DNA of 64,000 nucleotides from Pseudoscleropodium purum. Its lineage: Eukaryota > Streptophyta > Bryopsida > Hypnales > Brachytheciaceae. Positions 45,620-57,915 of this stretch are shown in pieces. The notes below the pieces were generated by a model. That model was not told where the DNA came from, made no database searches, and saw only the letters and a list, made by a program, of their open reading frames with translations. Both the position numbers and the translations under genes were made by a program. Position 1 is the first letter of the stretch. Every line of letters starts with the position of its first letter. The stretch is from the NCBI GenBank assembly GCA_963969395.1, contig OZ017796.1, positions 29,564,243 through 29,628,242 on the forward strand, written 5' to 3'.

Positions 45620-46710
45620 CTCATCCTTAGTTGCAACTGCCTTGAGACTACCTTGGAGACCCACTCGACAACGACCAAATGAGGGAACAACACCAAAGTC
45701 AACTGAAATGGGAAAGGTCAAGCCAAGCGAGATTGAGTTAAGTAAGGTCTAATGTCCTCTTAAACTAAAATGCAATCAAAGAAGTCAATGGCTATAATAT
45801 GTTTGTACACTGGTGACAAGGCACGCTCTACAAACAAAATTCGAGAGACCAAGAACAAATATCAGAAGATATTGGAATTGCATCATCACCGATTGTACAG
45901 ACTTGAAGTTTTGAAGCTTGAGCAAAGATACTAAATGACACCGATAGCACTTTTGAATTTGGAACAACTACGAACAAATTGCAAACTAAATCAAAATTGT
46001 GTAATCATTGATAGTACGAGACTTGTGGTTCCGAAGCTCTAGTATGTGTTCCAAGTGAGACTTCCAGTTGCCTTGAGTCTACTTGAGGACCTAGGCGGCA
46101 ACGACTGAATGTGACAACCACACCAAAGTCAACTAAAAATGAAAGGGGCATAATTCCATCAATCGTATCTCACTATGGATTGAATTCCACTACATCACAT
46201 TTCTAAATGACAATCCTCTAGACTCAATATGCGAGACCCCAAGTGCATAAGCCAAATCCAAGCAATCCACATCAATAGAGATGTACACCCCTTTTCCAAG
46301 TTGCAACTGCTCCAAATACTCTCGATCTTCATTAAAAGTTTGCATCTCGTGCTGCTCCACACCAAACTTCTTCATGTTATTCCTACATGATGGAGTGCAA
46401 ACCTACTTAAAACAAGCACCGCGCTTGGCCGCCCTCCATTATGCAAGCGAATGGGGAGGCGTAGGGGTAGTGATTCCCTTCGAAGGCTTGGTAGATGTCT
46501 AGATTGGCGTTAATGTGGAGAATGTCAATTGGGCTGGACGGAGTGAAGCAAGGTTGAAAGAAGATAGGATCGAGATGATTTCCAAATGCCAGCTACCTTG
46601 TGACTCCCTTGGAGACCTAGTCGGCAACAATCAAACGTGTTAAACCCACCAATGTCAGCTGAAAAAGTAAATGTTGAGCTGGGCAAGACAGAGTGAAGCA
46701 GGATCAACTA
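45620..46710 (+). repeat. Three dispersed copies of a roughly 100-bp sequence
   Basis: Related blocks lie near 45635-45740, 46065-46150 and 46590-46705. Each reads roughly TGCCTTGAGACTACCTTGGA, a GACC-AGTCGGCAACGA block, then ACCAAAGTCAACTGAAA. Two copies are followed by an AAGC-GAGTGAAG-like word. They surround the arginase fragment. Their nature is unknown. Confidence 0.65.
46190..46540 (-). pseudogene. Arginase pseudogene fragment
   Basis: Reading on the minus strand, DILHINANLDIYQAFEGN, then YASPFACIMEGGQARCLF, then VGLHSI, matches plant arginase around the first metal site. The normal DAHPD motif is NANLD, so metal ligands are lost. In-frame TAA and TAG codons follow. After a frame change KKFGVEQHEMQTF and KGVYISIDVDCLD continue (the DxDxxD site keeps its aspartates), ending SHIESRGLSFRNVM with TAG at 46190. 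Adjacent parts of the protein follow without introns over this stretch, compatible with a processed or truncated copy. Other parts of the gene were not found. Confidence 0.8.
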
Positions 46711-49700
46711 AAGAAAACTTCCAAAATCTAGCTTCTTTGGATCGTGGATAAGCACAAAAATTGTCGACAGCAAGCTTCAGTTGCAAATAGCTCCCATATT
46801 TGGAATTGATCTTTACCATGACCACATCTAATTAACTTGGGGCGTGTCATATTATTTCAAGGCATGTTGATTCTCTAGGTTGCCTCTTGGCTACAACAAT
46901 TGGGTGTCAACTCAACAATGGTCGGACACTCCAGATGGCCATGCCACCTAACTTGATAACACTGTGATCTAGGTCATCGATTTCTTTGGCCTATTGTAAA
47001 CGAAGTCGCTGAGGGGTAGTGAGCCTGATTGCTTGATGTTGATAAGAGGTTGTACTACAGAGGAATGTTCAATCCTCTAGGCTATTCTACGGACACGAAT
47101 CTTGACAATCTCAAAGTAACGGAGATCAAGAATGGTGAGGAGGCACACCTTAGGTCAAAATTGTAAGTATCTCTTGGTAATCTGAGAGATTGGGTCTCTC
47201 GATCTAAGGACCAAAATCTGAATCTGTACCCTAAGGTTTTGTTGTTTTTTACAAAGTTAGTGCGTGGTTGGACATTCCTCAAACTCTAAAATGGTTGTAA
47301 GTGAACATTTCTTTCTTCAAACAAGAAAGACAGAATTAGAGAAGTACAATGAAATCAAAAACGAAATCAAAGGAACGTGTTCTTACTAGCTCAAAATCTC
47401 GATCAGTTTGCTGCAACAACGTTGAAGGCAGTGGACCCCATCAATGGCTACAACATTCTCGTCCCCAAAGCCAAAATGCAACACAATGAGGAAATTGAAA
47501 CAATATTTGAAAGAAGGCTAATTATTCAAATTCCGAAGAGGTTGCTGCGGTCCGCATGGTTCAAGCTCCAGTTGGCGATGTAGAAACGAGATCTAGGAGG
47601 ACCACTATGTGACAGTAGTACATTAGAGTATGGGAAGATCAATACGCGACAATAGTACAATATCCAAAGTTGAGTATTGAGGTAGAAGGCTATAGACGTG
47701 CTTAGGCTCAACATGGACACGGAGGCTCGGGTCTAATAGGAGGTGGGCCACAGGCTAGTGACAAGTCCGTAAGAAATGATTGTTTTCTTTGGACCTCCTT
47801 TTTGCCAATTCCATCCATATTTAGGCCTAGAATTTTGTCCCTAATTTATCGCAGACTGCAAGAAATTAGGCTTGGTGTACTAGAGAGCCTTCAAAACCCC
47901 CACCACTGCAATTGAATTAGCTTTCTTTGATGCATTTCATGGATGATTCGGGTGGGGGGAAATGTGGAATTCAAACCAAGGAATGCAAACTTCTAGGCTT
48001 GCTGGATGGATGAGCACTTGATGCACGACATACAATTAAGATAATATTCATAATTCTCACAAGATGATCTTCAGAGGATCGGAGATCAGAAGAATAGAAG
48101 ACTAGCTCAAGACAAACGGGAAGGCTTTGAACTTGGCATGGAGTAGTTTGAATAGTTGGAGGCTCAAAAATAGGCTTGCAGGTTCAATTCAAGGTCAAAG
48201 GCTTGGGTCAGTTAGAAAGCGGGTTTGACAAATTCAGTGACAAAGGTGGGGTCATTAATTATCTTAGGTTTTTAGAGTACTTAAAATTAGTTAAATTCTT
48301 TAGGACTCCTACTTTCTTTCATATTATTCTTTATTGAACTAAATTTAGAATGATGTGCCCTACATTATTATGATTTTTTTATTCAATTTTACAAGCTAAG
48401 GGAATGTAATAGACTTAAAATAATATGTTTTTTTTATTTCAATAGAAATATAGGAGAAAAAAATGACTTATCAAGCTGAAAATGCTCAAGCCAAAAGATA
48501 ACCTTAAAATGAAATAAAAATAAGATAATTAATTATTTCTATTTTAATCAGGAATAATAGAGCTAGGTTATAGAAAGGCCAAGAATGATTGACCATTAAA
48601 AAGTAGACATTTGCCAATCTTAAAGTTCATATAGAGTTGGAAAAAAAAAGAAGGAAACTCAATTATAAAAAACCAACCTAAGAACAGGATTAGAAAAATC
48701 AAGACAAGATTAACAACCAAAAGACTACAAATTAGTGAAACACCCTAAGTAATATCTACCAGTACTCATTCAATAGTCCTTATCATCAAGAAGTATTACT
48801 AACTCTTGGTATGCTCTTCCTAATTTTCCCTAACAAATAATGGCCCAATGACTTTCTACACTTTAGAATGGGAATGTTGATGGTCTCACCTACTTATTTT
48901 TTATGATGACTAATTTAGTCTTTGCAACCAATTTATCTTTTTTGTGGTGCACTGGGGTAGAGTGAAGTTTGAGATTTCCAAATGTAGCCAATTTGGTCGA
49001 GGTTGTTTTTTGAGCCTGCAAATAATTCTCCTGTTCTTCATTTGCTACCTCTACTTGTTCTAGGTCCATGGAAATAAATGTTACTTCATTTTGTTTTTGA
49101 CAATAAGCTATATAAAACTCTTAAATGTCAAGATTCTTGTTGCATTTAGTCCTCACTCTATAACACTCCCTAATAATTGATATACCTGTAAGACTTAGTG
49201 GAAACAACAATTTGAAAAACGATAAAGGCTAGAAAGAGCCATGAATTTCAAACCTAATAGGATTGTTGGCCGCAATTATAAATAGTATCTTCTTCTTGAA
49301 CTTCACAGATTGGATCTAAGACTAGGTTTATTTGTAAACACAACTTTGAAGGCAAATTTAGAGCTGCAGTATCTACAATAATAATAAACACAAGTTGCTT
49401 AGTAACACTAAATAAATCACTAGGACTAATTACTTTCTGTATCCTTTGTTCCCTCGATCGATTCAGTGCTTTCATTATAGAGTAATGGGAAGTGGACTTC
49501 CTCCTCTGTTTGGGTCTCTCAAGTGAATAGGAATCAAGCTTAACTCCTTGCATTTGTCCTATGCAAAGGCTAAGTATCCAAATATAGTAATATGAATTTT
49601 TAAAAGACTAGACATTGGCCTTCTTATGTGTATATATATCAAGTTGTAAGAGGGAGGAACTATTTATTACAATATCTTCCATCAAATTTGAGAATCCATG

Positions 49701-50284
49701 CTTCAACTACCAAATTGTTGTGTACTACTTACTTCTTCCAGGCATTTGAACTTATATTTAATTCTTTTGGTGATCTTTGTAGATTTCTTTCTTACAAATT
49801 TTGAACATGCTATTATCAAGAAATGTAATCATTCTCCATTTTGACAACTACTAAATTGTAAAGAGCGGTACAAATTGACAGCAAATTCTTGTGTTTTACA
49901 AAATTGATTTACGTCAAATTATCTTATAGATGCTAGTTGTGTCCGTCCACATTTTAAACAAACACATTATGATTGAATTAGATGTTATTACTTAGATAAA
50001 TTTTAGAGATTCTCAAAGATTATGAGATTTGCTTATTTCAAAATTTTCTCCTACTGTAACTATCAAAGTTGATTTCCTTAGATTTTCTCTACTTAAGACT
50101 TACCTTATAAATATTTTTAGGTGAACGAATTCATTTCTGTCATATCTTTTTACTTGATGATATATGACACTTACACTAGAAATGCAGTTATATCCTAACC
50201 TTTAGTGTTCCTTAAAATACGTCATGTTTAGTATTGATTGATATTGTGAACTCTATCCATCTTGCTTTGTTTTTGGTTTCTGCT
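46711..50284. other. AT-rich intergenic DNA, no gene supported
   Basis: Short open frames occur at about 47.4-47.6 kb and 49.25-49.55 kb, but none has recognisable family features. No RNA gene or structured repeat was recognised. Confidence 0.5.
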
Positions 50285-51788
50285 ATGGCTTCCATTAGAA
50301 CTGATGGTTTTGAGGTGCCTCTTGTCTTGCGTCTAAGCCTAAAGGGATTTGCTGATGTTTTGAGTGACTTGCTTCATGTCCATTATGGTTTCAAAGAGTC
50401 TTCCATCTATGTTGAGGAAGAGATTCAGTCAAACTCTAGAACTCTTCTTCAATTGGTTCTCATGCCTAGAATTCCAAATGTTCATGGTTATGTCTCATGT
50501 GTACTAGTGGGTTCTTTCAAGGAATTTGGTTTGAGCGCTCATATGATTTCCACCTCAACCAAGATCCTTACCCCCCTTCTTTGATGCATCTACTATATAA
50601 GTTCCAATATTGCGAGCTGTGAAAATAGAGTTTTCAGGTCCATCACATCCTTAAGGTGAAGATGGTCAAAGTTTTGTAAATCCCTTTGAAAAGCCTTTCT
50701 TAAGCCCTATTGTCAAGTTATCTAGCAATTCTGAGGAAAAGACTAAGGATGTCTATCACCATTTCACTTCTACTTGCTCTGTTGACAATCCAACAAAGAT
50801 TCCCTTGTCACAATGTATTGGTGGAAGTGATAGTAGTACAGGGAGCTCTATCTTCTCTCGTCCTCCACTTTATCCAACAGATCAACATTGTCCTAGTGTT
50901 ATGCATTGTCTTAAGCGATTAGTGAGTATTCAAGAATGTAGGAATGAGTTGGCTACCTTTGATTTCGAGGCGATAACGTACAAAAAGGTCCAATTTCTCT
51001 CCACTAGTTTTGATGGTGACATTGTCTTGGTCTCTTGGAGTTTCCACCTTGTCAATCATTAGCATCCTCAAGTTCTTCAAAGAACATGACTGGTATGGAC
51101 AAACGTTATGATGGTCATGCTTGGTGTCATACTATAACCTCAAACATTCACAATGATTTTGGTTTGAAGTTTAGGAAATCCACTTGCATTGGTCACTTAA
51201 CATGTATGAACAAGGCATGCAATTACTTGAGTCGTTGCTCCAAAAGAAACAAAACAGAGTGGTCTAGTAACACAAGCACTCCATTCCACATAGGGTCGAT
51301 TCCTCCACTTGATTCAACTTTAGTTTGCAAAGTTTGTAAACTTCCACCGACTTGCATTAGTTTCTGTGACGAAAGAATTTACTACGTTGTAGGTTCAGCT
51401 GATATGATGAGGGCTTAAATTCATTTAGGCACTTATAACCATCCTGTTGCTGATGGATTCTATCGAGATTCTATAGATACAATATCAAGATTCACTGAAA
51501 AAAAATAGAGAAAACACCTACAGTCAAAGCCTCTGCAATAGCTTTGGCTGCTAGCAAAGAATTCTTAGATACTTTCCTGGTTCACACGAGTGACGGAACA
51601 AAGGAAATACTGAGGGGCAAGGCACTAGATGACATCATGGACATGTTCCAAGTCTTGAGTTCATCAAATGTTAGAAATATTATTGCATCTTTTTGTAGCA
51701 CTAGAGTTGGAAGAGGGGAGATTGATTGCTACTTGCAATGAAGGAGCAAGCAAAGATTGAGTTCATTCACGACAATGTCTTTGCAAGG

Positions 51789-51793
51789 CAGGG
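51789..51793 (+). other. Target-site duplication CAGGG, left copy
   Basis: CAGGG directly abuts the left LTR and recurs at 58119-58123 beside the right LTR. The 5-bp size is typical of Ty3/gypsy insertions. Confidence 0.95.
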
Positions 51794-51996
51794 TGTTAGG
51801 AATCCATTCATGTCGACGCTCTTACATCATAAACCAAGGTTTCTTACAATATAATCTTTGTTAATATGCATAAGTAAACAAGATGACAAGTGAGAGGAAA
51901 GTCCTCCTCTCACTTGTTATAAGGAAGACACTATAACCGCTCTAACTACCTCCTTGCTAAGTAATAGTAAGTCCAGACGAGTGTCTACTCGTAACA
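51794..51996 (-). repeat. 3' LTR of the chromovirus
   Basis: 203 bp, TG...CA ends. Contains a perfect 13-bp inverted repeat, ACAAGTGAGAGGA at 51886-51898 and TCCTCTCACTTGT at 51905-51917, with a 6-nt loop. Confidence 0.97.
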
Positions 51997-54900
51997 TTAC
52001 CCCCCCCCCCCCCCCCATAAGGTTGAAGGTTGCGGGCCCTCCTCTTAGGCGGGGTTGGCCCTACCGCATCCGGATGCCAACGGTGGAAATCCCGAACTGC
52101 ATCAGCTGCATTCTGTAGATTCTCCACAGGTTCCCAAGAGTTCTCCTTTGGCCCATATCCCTCCCAACTGACTAAATATTGTAGCTTCTGCCACCGGCCT
52201 TGCAACCGAGAATCCAAGACCGCATGAACCTCCCACTGAACATCTCCATCGGGTGTAATAATTGGTGGAGGAGGTTGTTGACGCCGTCCCTCGATGGTGT
52301 CCTCGTGGTACTGCTGCAGAAGGTTAACGTGAAACACATCATGAATCCGTAGTGTCTTGGGGAGCTTAAGCTTATAAACCAAGTCAGAAAGCTTGGCAGT
52401 AATCGGAAATGGGCCGAAAAATCGTGATGCGAATTTCTTGGAAGGAGCCGTCGTAGAAATATTCTCACGTCGTAGAAATACCTTCTCACCTACTTGGAAT
52501 GTGGGTTGAACCTGCACTCCTTGATTGTAATATCGTTGGGCTCGCACACCTGCAATGTCAATCATTGTCTTCACCTCGTTGTGTACCTCTTGAAGGTGCC
52601 TTATGCGGTCCTCTGCTGCCGGAACGGTGGTCGAGGTCGGAGTAGTGAAAGATAAGACAGGATGATACCCATATGTTGCATAAAACGGGGAGAAGCCGGT
52701 CGATGAATGAGTGGAGTTATTATATGCAAATTCTGCTAATGGAAGCAAGTCAACCCAGTCATCCTGACGTCGAGTAGTGAACATACACAAATATTGTTCC
52801 AAGATCTGATTTATTCTTTTTGTTTGCCCGTTGGATTGAGGATAGAACGCTGTTGTTGTAGAAGGATTAATACATAAAAGTTGACATAAGCGGCGCATGA
52901 ATTTTGAGATAAATATAGTCCCCCGATCAGAAATAATATCTTGGGGAGTACCGTGAAGTTTCCATATGTTTTGTAAATATAGTGACGCCGTGCCATTAGC
53001 ACCAATGCTTTCTGTTGTAGGAATAAAGTGAGCCAACTTGGTATTTTTGTCCACCACCACTAATATAGAATCATAACCACTGCTTATAGGAAGTTTAACA
53101 ATAAAATCCACTGATACTTTTTTTCAAGGAGCATCGGTAGCGGAAATAGGTTGCAAAAGCCCGTAGCGAGCATGGTGGGTGGGTTTGGAATGCTGGCAGG
53201 TATCACAACCATTGACGTAGCGGTGAATATAACGGCACAATGTTGGCCAATAAAAATCCCGAGACACCAGCTCAAGTGTCTTGGCACGTCCTTGATGGCC
53301 TGCAGCAGGGGCGTCGTGGCGCGAACACAAAATCGATCGACGGATTTCCTCGTGGTCAGGAACAAAAACCGCTCCTTCGAAACGGAGAAGATCGTCCTTC
53401 CATGTATAAGCCTGGAACCGACGGCGAATGTCTGCAGGTGCTGAACCCGGATTGCTTTCAAAAAACGCCAATATCGGCCTAAGCTTCGGGTCCTCTCTCA
53501 GGCTTGCCTTTATCTGAGTAAGAATGCGCTCGTCAGTCCACACCGGCTCAAGTCTTTCTAAGTAAGCTAGGCGTAAGAAAGGCCGAGGCTCCTCATCTGC
53601 CCCATCCGTGACATCTACGCGTCAAGATAATACATCTGCCCTTCCATTCAAAGAGCTTGGCCGGTGGTGGATGACCAAATCAAAGGTCGAAAGCATCTCA
53701 GACCAACGAGCTTGGCGCCTGTTGAGATGTTTTGTAGATAGAAATTGTTCCAAATTTTTATGATCAGAAATGACACGAACCTGGTGAGGGGAGCCCTCTA
53801 GGTAAACGCACCAATCTTGGAATGCTAACACAATGCTCAAAAGTTCCTTATCATAAATGTCATAATTCTTTTCAGTTGGGTTCATCTTAGAGCTCCGAAA
53901 TGCACACGGATGAAGATGTCCATCATCACCCCTTTGAGATAGGATGCCCCCGGTGGTTGTGTCGGAAGCGTCTGTTTCTACCACAAAAGGCTTCTCGAAG
54001 TTGGGGTGGATTAATACTAGAGCCTTGAGAAACCGGGACCGAAGATCTGTAAATGCAGCATCGGCTGCAGGGATCCACTAAAAACGCTGTCCTTTTTGTG
54101 TTAAATTTGTCAAAGCAACTGCAACATGTGAATAGTCCACTATAGAATGTCTATAAAAATTTGTAAAACCAAGAAATGCTTGGAGTTCTTTTATCGTTGT
54201 TGGAGTCGGCCAATCCTTAATAACTTGAACTTTGTCTTGACACATCTTCAGGCCACTAGCAGATACTGTCATGCCAAGAAATTCGACTGAGTCTTTATGG
54301 AATTCACATTTGCCGGCCTTTGCATAAAGACCATGCTTGTGTAACCTCTTCAAGACCTCACGAACCACGGCTTGGTGTTCCTCTAAATTGGTAGAAAAAA
54401 TAAGTATATCATCCAAGTAAACCACCACTGAGATGTCTAATAGATCGCTGAAAATGTTTTGCATATGAGCTTGGAATTGTGCCGGGGCATTGGTTAACCC
54501 AAATGGCATGACCAAATATTCATATAGCCCGTAACGAGTTTTAAAAGCCGTCTTGAATTCATGCACAGGAGCCATGCGGATTCTATGATAAGCTTGGCGA
54601 ACATCCAACTTCGTAAATATTTTTGCACCAGTTAGGCGGTCTGTGAGTTTGGGAATTAAGGGCAATGGGTAACGATTTCGTACCGTGACACTATTGAGAT
54701 TGCAATAATCGACGCAAAATCGAATAGAGGCGTCCTTCTTCTTGGCAAAAACAATAGGGGCTGAAACGGGTGACTTAGACCGCCGGATCCACCCTTTGCC
54801 CAAATTTTCCTCAAGATAACGTCGAAGCTCCTCCAACTCGATCGGAGACATAGGACACAATCCCGTATTACGAGGTTCCTGACCTTCCTTGAATTCTATC

Positions 54901-55556
54901 TTCATGTTAGCGGGGCCATGGTTTGGAAGTTCGTTAGCCGCCTCTTCACTGAAAGCATCGCTTAAGTCTGCATACACAGCTGGAATAGGTTCGTGCTCGA
55001 CAAAAGTCACTTCAGAAATCTCCAAGCAATAAATTGTTGCTTCTCGTTTTAACTGATGGAAATCTATCGGTGACACCCGGTTGGAGTCGATTGTTCTTGG
55101 TCCATGATTTGTTGGTTTCTCCTCGTGGCATTCCTCCTGGAGCAAGCCACTGAAACACGTATGTTGGCAATATGTTGAATCGAATAACACCTTTCGCTGA
55201 GACCATCGGATGGTTGGATCATGGCGTGCAAGCCAAGGGATATCAAGGATACAGTTGTAACGTCCCGTGTTGGTGATGTCCGCAAGTAACTTCTCCTGAT
55301 GACCTCCTACCGCTAAGTCCACGGTTGCTTCATGAGTGATGAGTCCAGAGCTGATCACTCGGCCATCAATGACGCGAACCTCCCGTGGGGTAGCTTTCAA
55401 CTTGATGGTAGCATTACATTGCTTGGCGAAGTCGGGGTGCATAAATACTCCCGTTGTACCGGAGTCCACAAGTGCCACGGCCAACACATTGTTCATATAC
55501 ACATTCATAGTCAGATGTTTCTCTATATCTATGGTAGCATGGACATATAAAGCCAA
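51957..55556 (-). pseudogene. pol of the chromovirus, with chromodomain
   Basis: One frame with in-frame stops at 54078 (TAG), 53622 (TGA) and 53124 (TGA). Protease: LVDSGTTG. RT: FCVDYCNLNSV, MPFGLTNAPAQFQ and the YLDD box. RNase H: VETDASDTTTGG and YDIYDKELLSIV. Integrase zinc finger: H-H-C-C pattern ending GCDTCQHS. Integrase core: VDFIVKLP, DIISDRG, then GQTKRINQ. In that last motif the expected catalytic Glu, 35 residues after the second Asp, is Lys. A chromodomain near the end (QYLVSWEGYGPKENSWEPVENL) would direct integration to marked chromatin. The frame runs through the G tract into the 3' LTR. Confidence 0.9.
52000..52016 (-). other. Polypurine tract, a run of 17 G
   Basis: On the minus strand 17 consecutive G lie 3 nt from the 3' LTR, in the polypurine-tract position. 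The pol frame reads through it as polyglycine and ends inside the LTR at 51957. Confidence 0.85.
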
Positions 55557-55675
55557 AATATGATTTTCTTTATTGATAGAAGAGTAGTTACATGTAGTAG
55601 AGTCATTTGAGTTTAGGCACAGAGGTGTGTGATGTGCCTCCTTATTATTAGTGCCCGAGTACTGCCTCCAAGTGT

Positions 55676-56728
55676 TCAGTCCCGAGCTGCTCCTTTTCCC
55701 GATTCTTCATTGTAAGTAGCAACCAACCTAAGAGGCTTGGAAGGATTTGTAGGACACCGTGATCGTATGTGACCCATCTTTCCGCATCCCCAGCACTTTC
55801 CTTGATGTTGGTACTCCAATCTATCGACTGCTGTTTTAGCAAGAGCTGTGGATGCGGTGTACGTGGCATCTAATTCCATGGGAGTAGCACCGGTTGACGT
55901 CAAAGGTGGCCGAGATCGTGCAGCATATTCTCGTGGTGCCAAAGTAGATCCCATAGGTCGCCTGTGTTGTTGCTGCGTCCATAGTCGATCGTCGATTCTT
56001 GAAGCCATAGACATCCATTCCTGAAGAGTGAGAGGCTGAGTCTCAACGGTTGCTATAGAATCGAGAAGTTCGTCCTTTAAACCAGCTCGAAATCGAGCCA
56101 CGAGACTTGGCTCATTCCACTCCACTTGGGCTGCATGTTCGTTGAATGTTGAAATATAAGTAGCCACACCACCAGTCTGACGAATGTTTGCAAGGCGATC
56201 CTCAGCATTGCCTCGTCGGTCTATCTCGCCGTAGACAGCCACAATAGCTGCTCGGAAGGCATCGTAGTTGTGCAGTAAATCATGTGGCCTTCCTTCATCC
56301 AATACTTGAAGAATGGGCATAGCCTAGTTTTGAGCTGCCCCTGTTAAGTAAGAGAGCGCATACGCTACTTTGTCCTCATCAGAATTATAAGTGCCAGGGT
56401 TGCCTCGGAAAACCAGTCGAAGTTGGGCAAACCATTTGTATACCTCTCCTCCTTTTTTCCCAGTGAACTTATCCGGTTTCGACACCTTGAGTTCCTTGCT
56501 GCAGTGGTGTTCCCCTTGATATATGTTAGGAGTTAACACCACAGTCTCTCCACCATGCAGCGGTGTAGAAAGAGGAGGTGTTACTCGTTCAGAAATTTGT
56601 TGCACGATATGAGGAATCGTTGCTTGGAAAACATTCTGAATCTGTTGTTGTATAAACAAAGCCCAGTCAGGACCTACTCCATTCGGCACAGGCGGAGCAC
56701 CTTCCGTGTTAAGTATTTCTTGATCCAT
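55676..56728 (-). pseudogene. gag of the chromovirus
   Basis: From the start at 56728 (MDQEILNTEGAPPVPNG) through KPDKFTGKKGGEVYKWFAQL to the CCHC knuckle CWGCGKMGHIRSRC near the end. One in-frame TAG at 56321-56323 divides it (AAQN, then AMPIL), where a Trp codon is plausible. The stop at 55676 is TGA, and pol lies in another frame. Confidence 0.9.
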
Positions 56729-57343
56729 GGTTACTGATCCTTATTTTCTGTAATATGGTGCGTCAATATTGCACCTGAATAATTTTAAAACAAAGGAAGC
56801 TGTTCCATAAACTTTGGTGATATCTAAAATGCACCATCACCATACTTAAAGTTTGACGTGACTTACATAAACTGATTGTGCATACTTCCATTATCCAATT
56901 TCATTTTTTCTTCAACGTCTCAGTATTTGTGATTTTCTTTAATTCCAGGTAACTCTCTTTGATTTCCAGAAACTCGGTCATATGTATATTGAAATGTCAA
57001 AAATAATTCAGATGTCCAAGAATAGCAATGAAACGTCGTTTCTCCCATGCCTCATCCATTTTAACTTTCTTGTATTAATTTAACTCCATTGAGAAGTCGA
57101 TGCAAGACGAAATCAAACATCAGTGCCACCGGCTGTAGTACATTGTGGGACCTGAGTCGGTACAGATAGCTTCACGTCGGTACAGATAGGACGAAGAATA
57201 TTTTCACGTCGAAGAAGGTCTGTTTGTCTGAACATCGAAGAAGGTCTGTCCGACTGTAATTGACTCCGATTCCAGGATTATAAAATCAAGTTAACAGAAT
57301 TTTATCACTATGCTATTAGCAGAAAGTATGGGTACATAACCTC
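56729..57343. other. Untranslated region of the chromovirus, no feature
   Basis: This stretch lies between the captured bromodomain fragment and gag. No tRNA-iMet-type primer site and no coding frame were found in it. Confidence 0.5.
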
Positions 57344-57915
57344 TTACTCGAGCAGAAGACAAGTCATAAGTTTCATAAGTTTCATCCTCGAATCAAACAG
57401 CGCTTGTAAACGACGTGCATCTGCTTGAACCTCTGCAGAGGTGCTATAATACCGAACTGCATTATCAATCATGAGGTGAACATCGGATGCAAACTCCAGA
57501 ACACTTGGATAATCGAAACGATCCAGCTTCTCTTCAATTCCACAACTTTTATACCGAACTGCATTATCAATCATGAGGTGAACATCGGATGCAAACTCCA
57601 GAACACTTGGATAATCCAAACGATCCAACTTCTCTTCAATTCCACAACTCTCTGAATTTCATCACCTTTGCACATAATCAGTTTGAACAGATATATTCTA
57701 CCATCCGTGCTAGGAACTTGAAGCCGGAACAGCGAGGCTGCAGCAGCAGTTACAGAACGTGGAGCTTGCAATATTTGATGCCCATGAGAGTCGTGTAAGG
57801 AAGCTCGAATTTAATCATAACGTCAATAGTTTCAGCAATTTTGAAAATTCCAGCAACAACTGATCCTCTTGCCTTGATGTCATGAAAAAGCGTGAACACT
57901 CGTGACTTGTCATAA
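57344..57915 (-). other. Captured non-retroviral sequence with a bromodomain fragment
   Basis: Between the 5' LTR and gag, the minus strand encodes EFASDVHLMIDNAVRYYSTS and QADARRLQALFDSRM, the C-terminal helices of a bromodomain (the NA-RY acetyl-lysine pocket region). The first 34 codons are duplicated in frame. Upstream lies a further open stretch (VFTLFHDIKARGSVVAG, then VMIKFELPYTTLMGIK) of unknown family. This looks like host gene sequence captured by the retrotransposon. Confidence 0.65.
57449..57652 (-). repeat. 102-bp in-frame tandem duplication in the bromodomain fragment
   Basis: ATACCGAACTGCATTATCAA begins at 57449 and again at 57551; the following about 95 bp match with a few differences. 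102 bp equals 34 codons, so the frame is kept. Confidence 0.9.
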
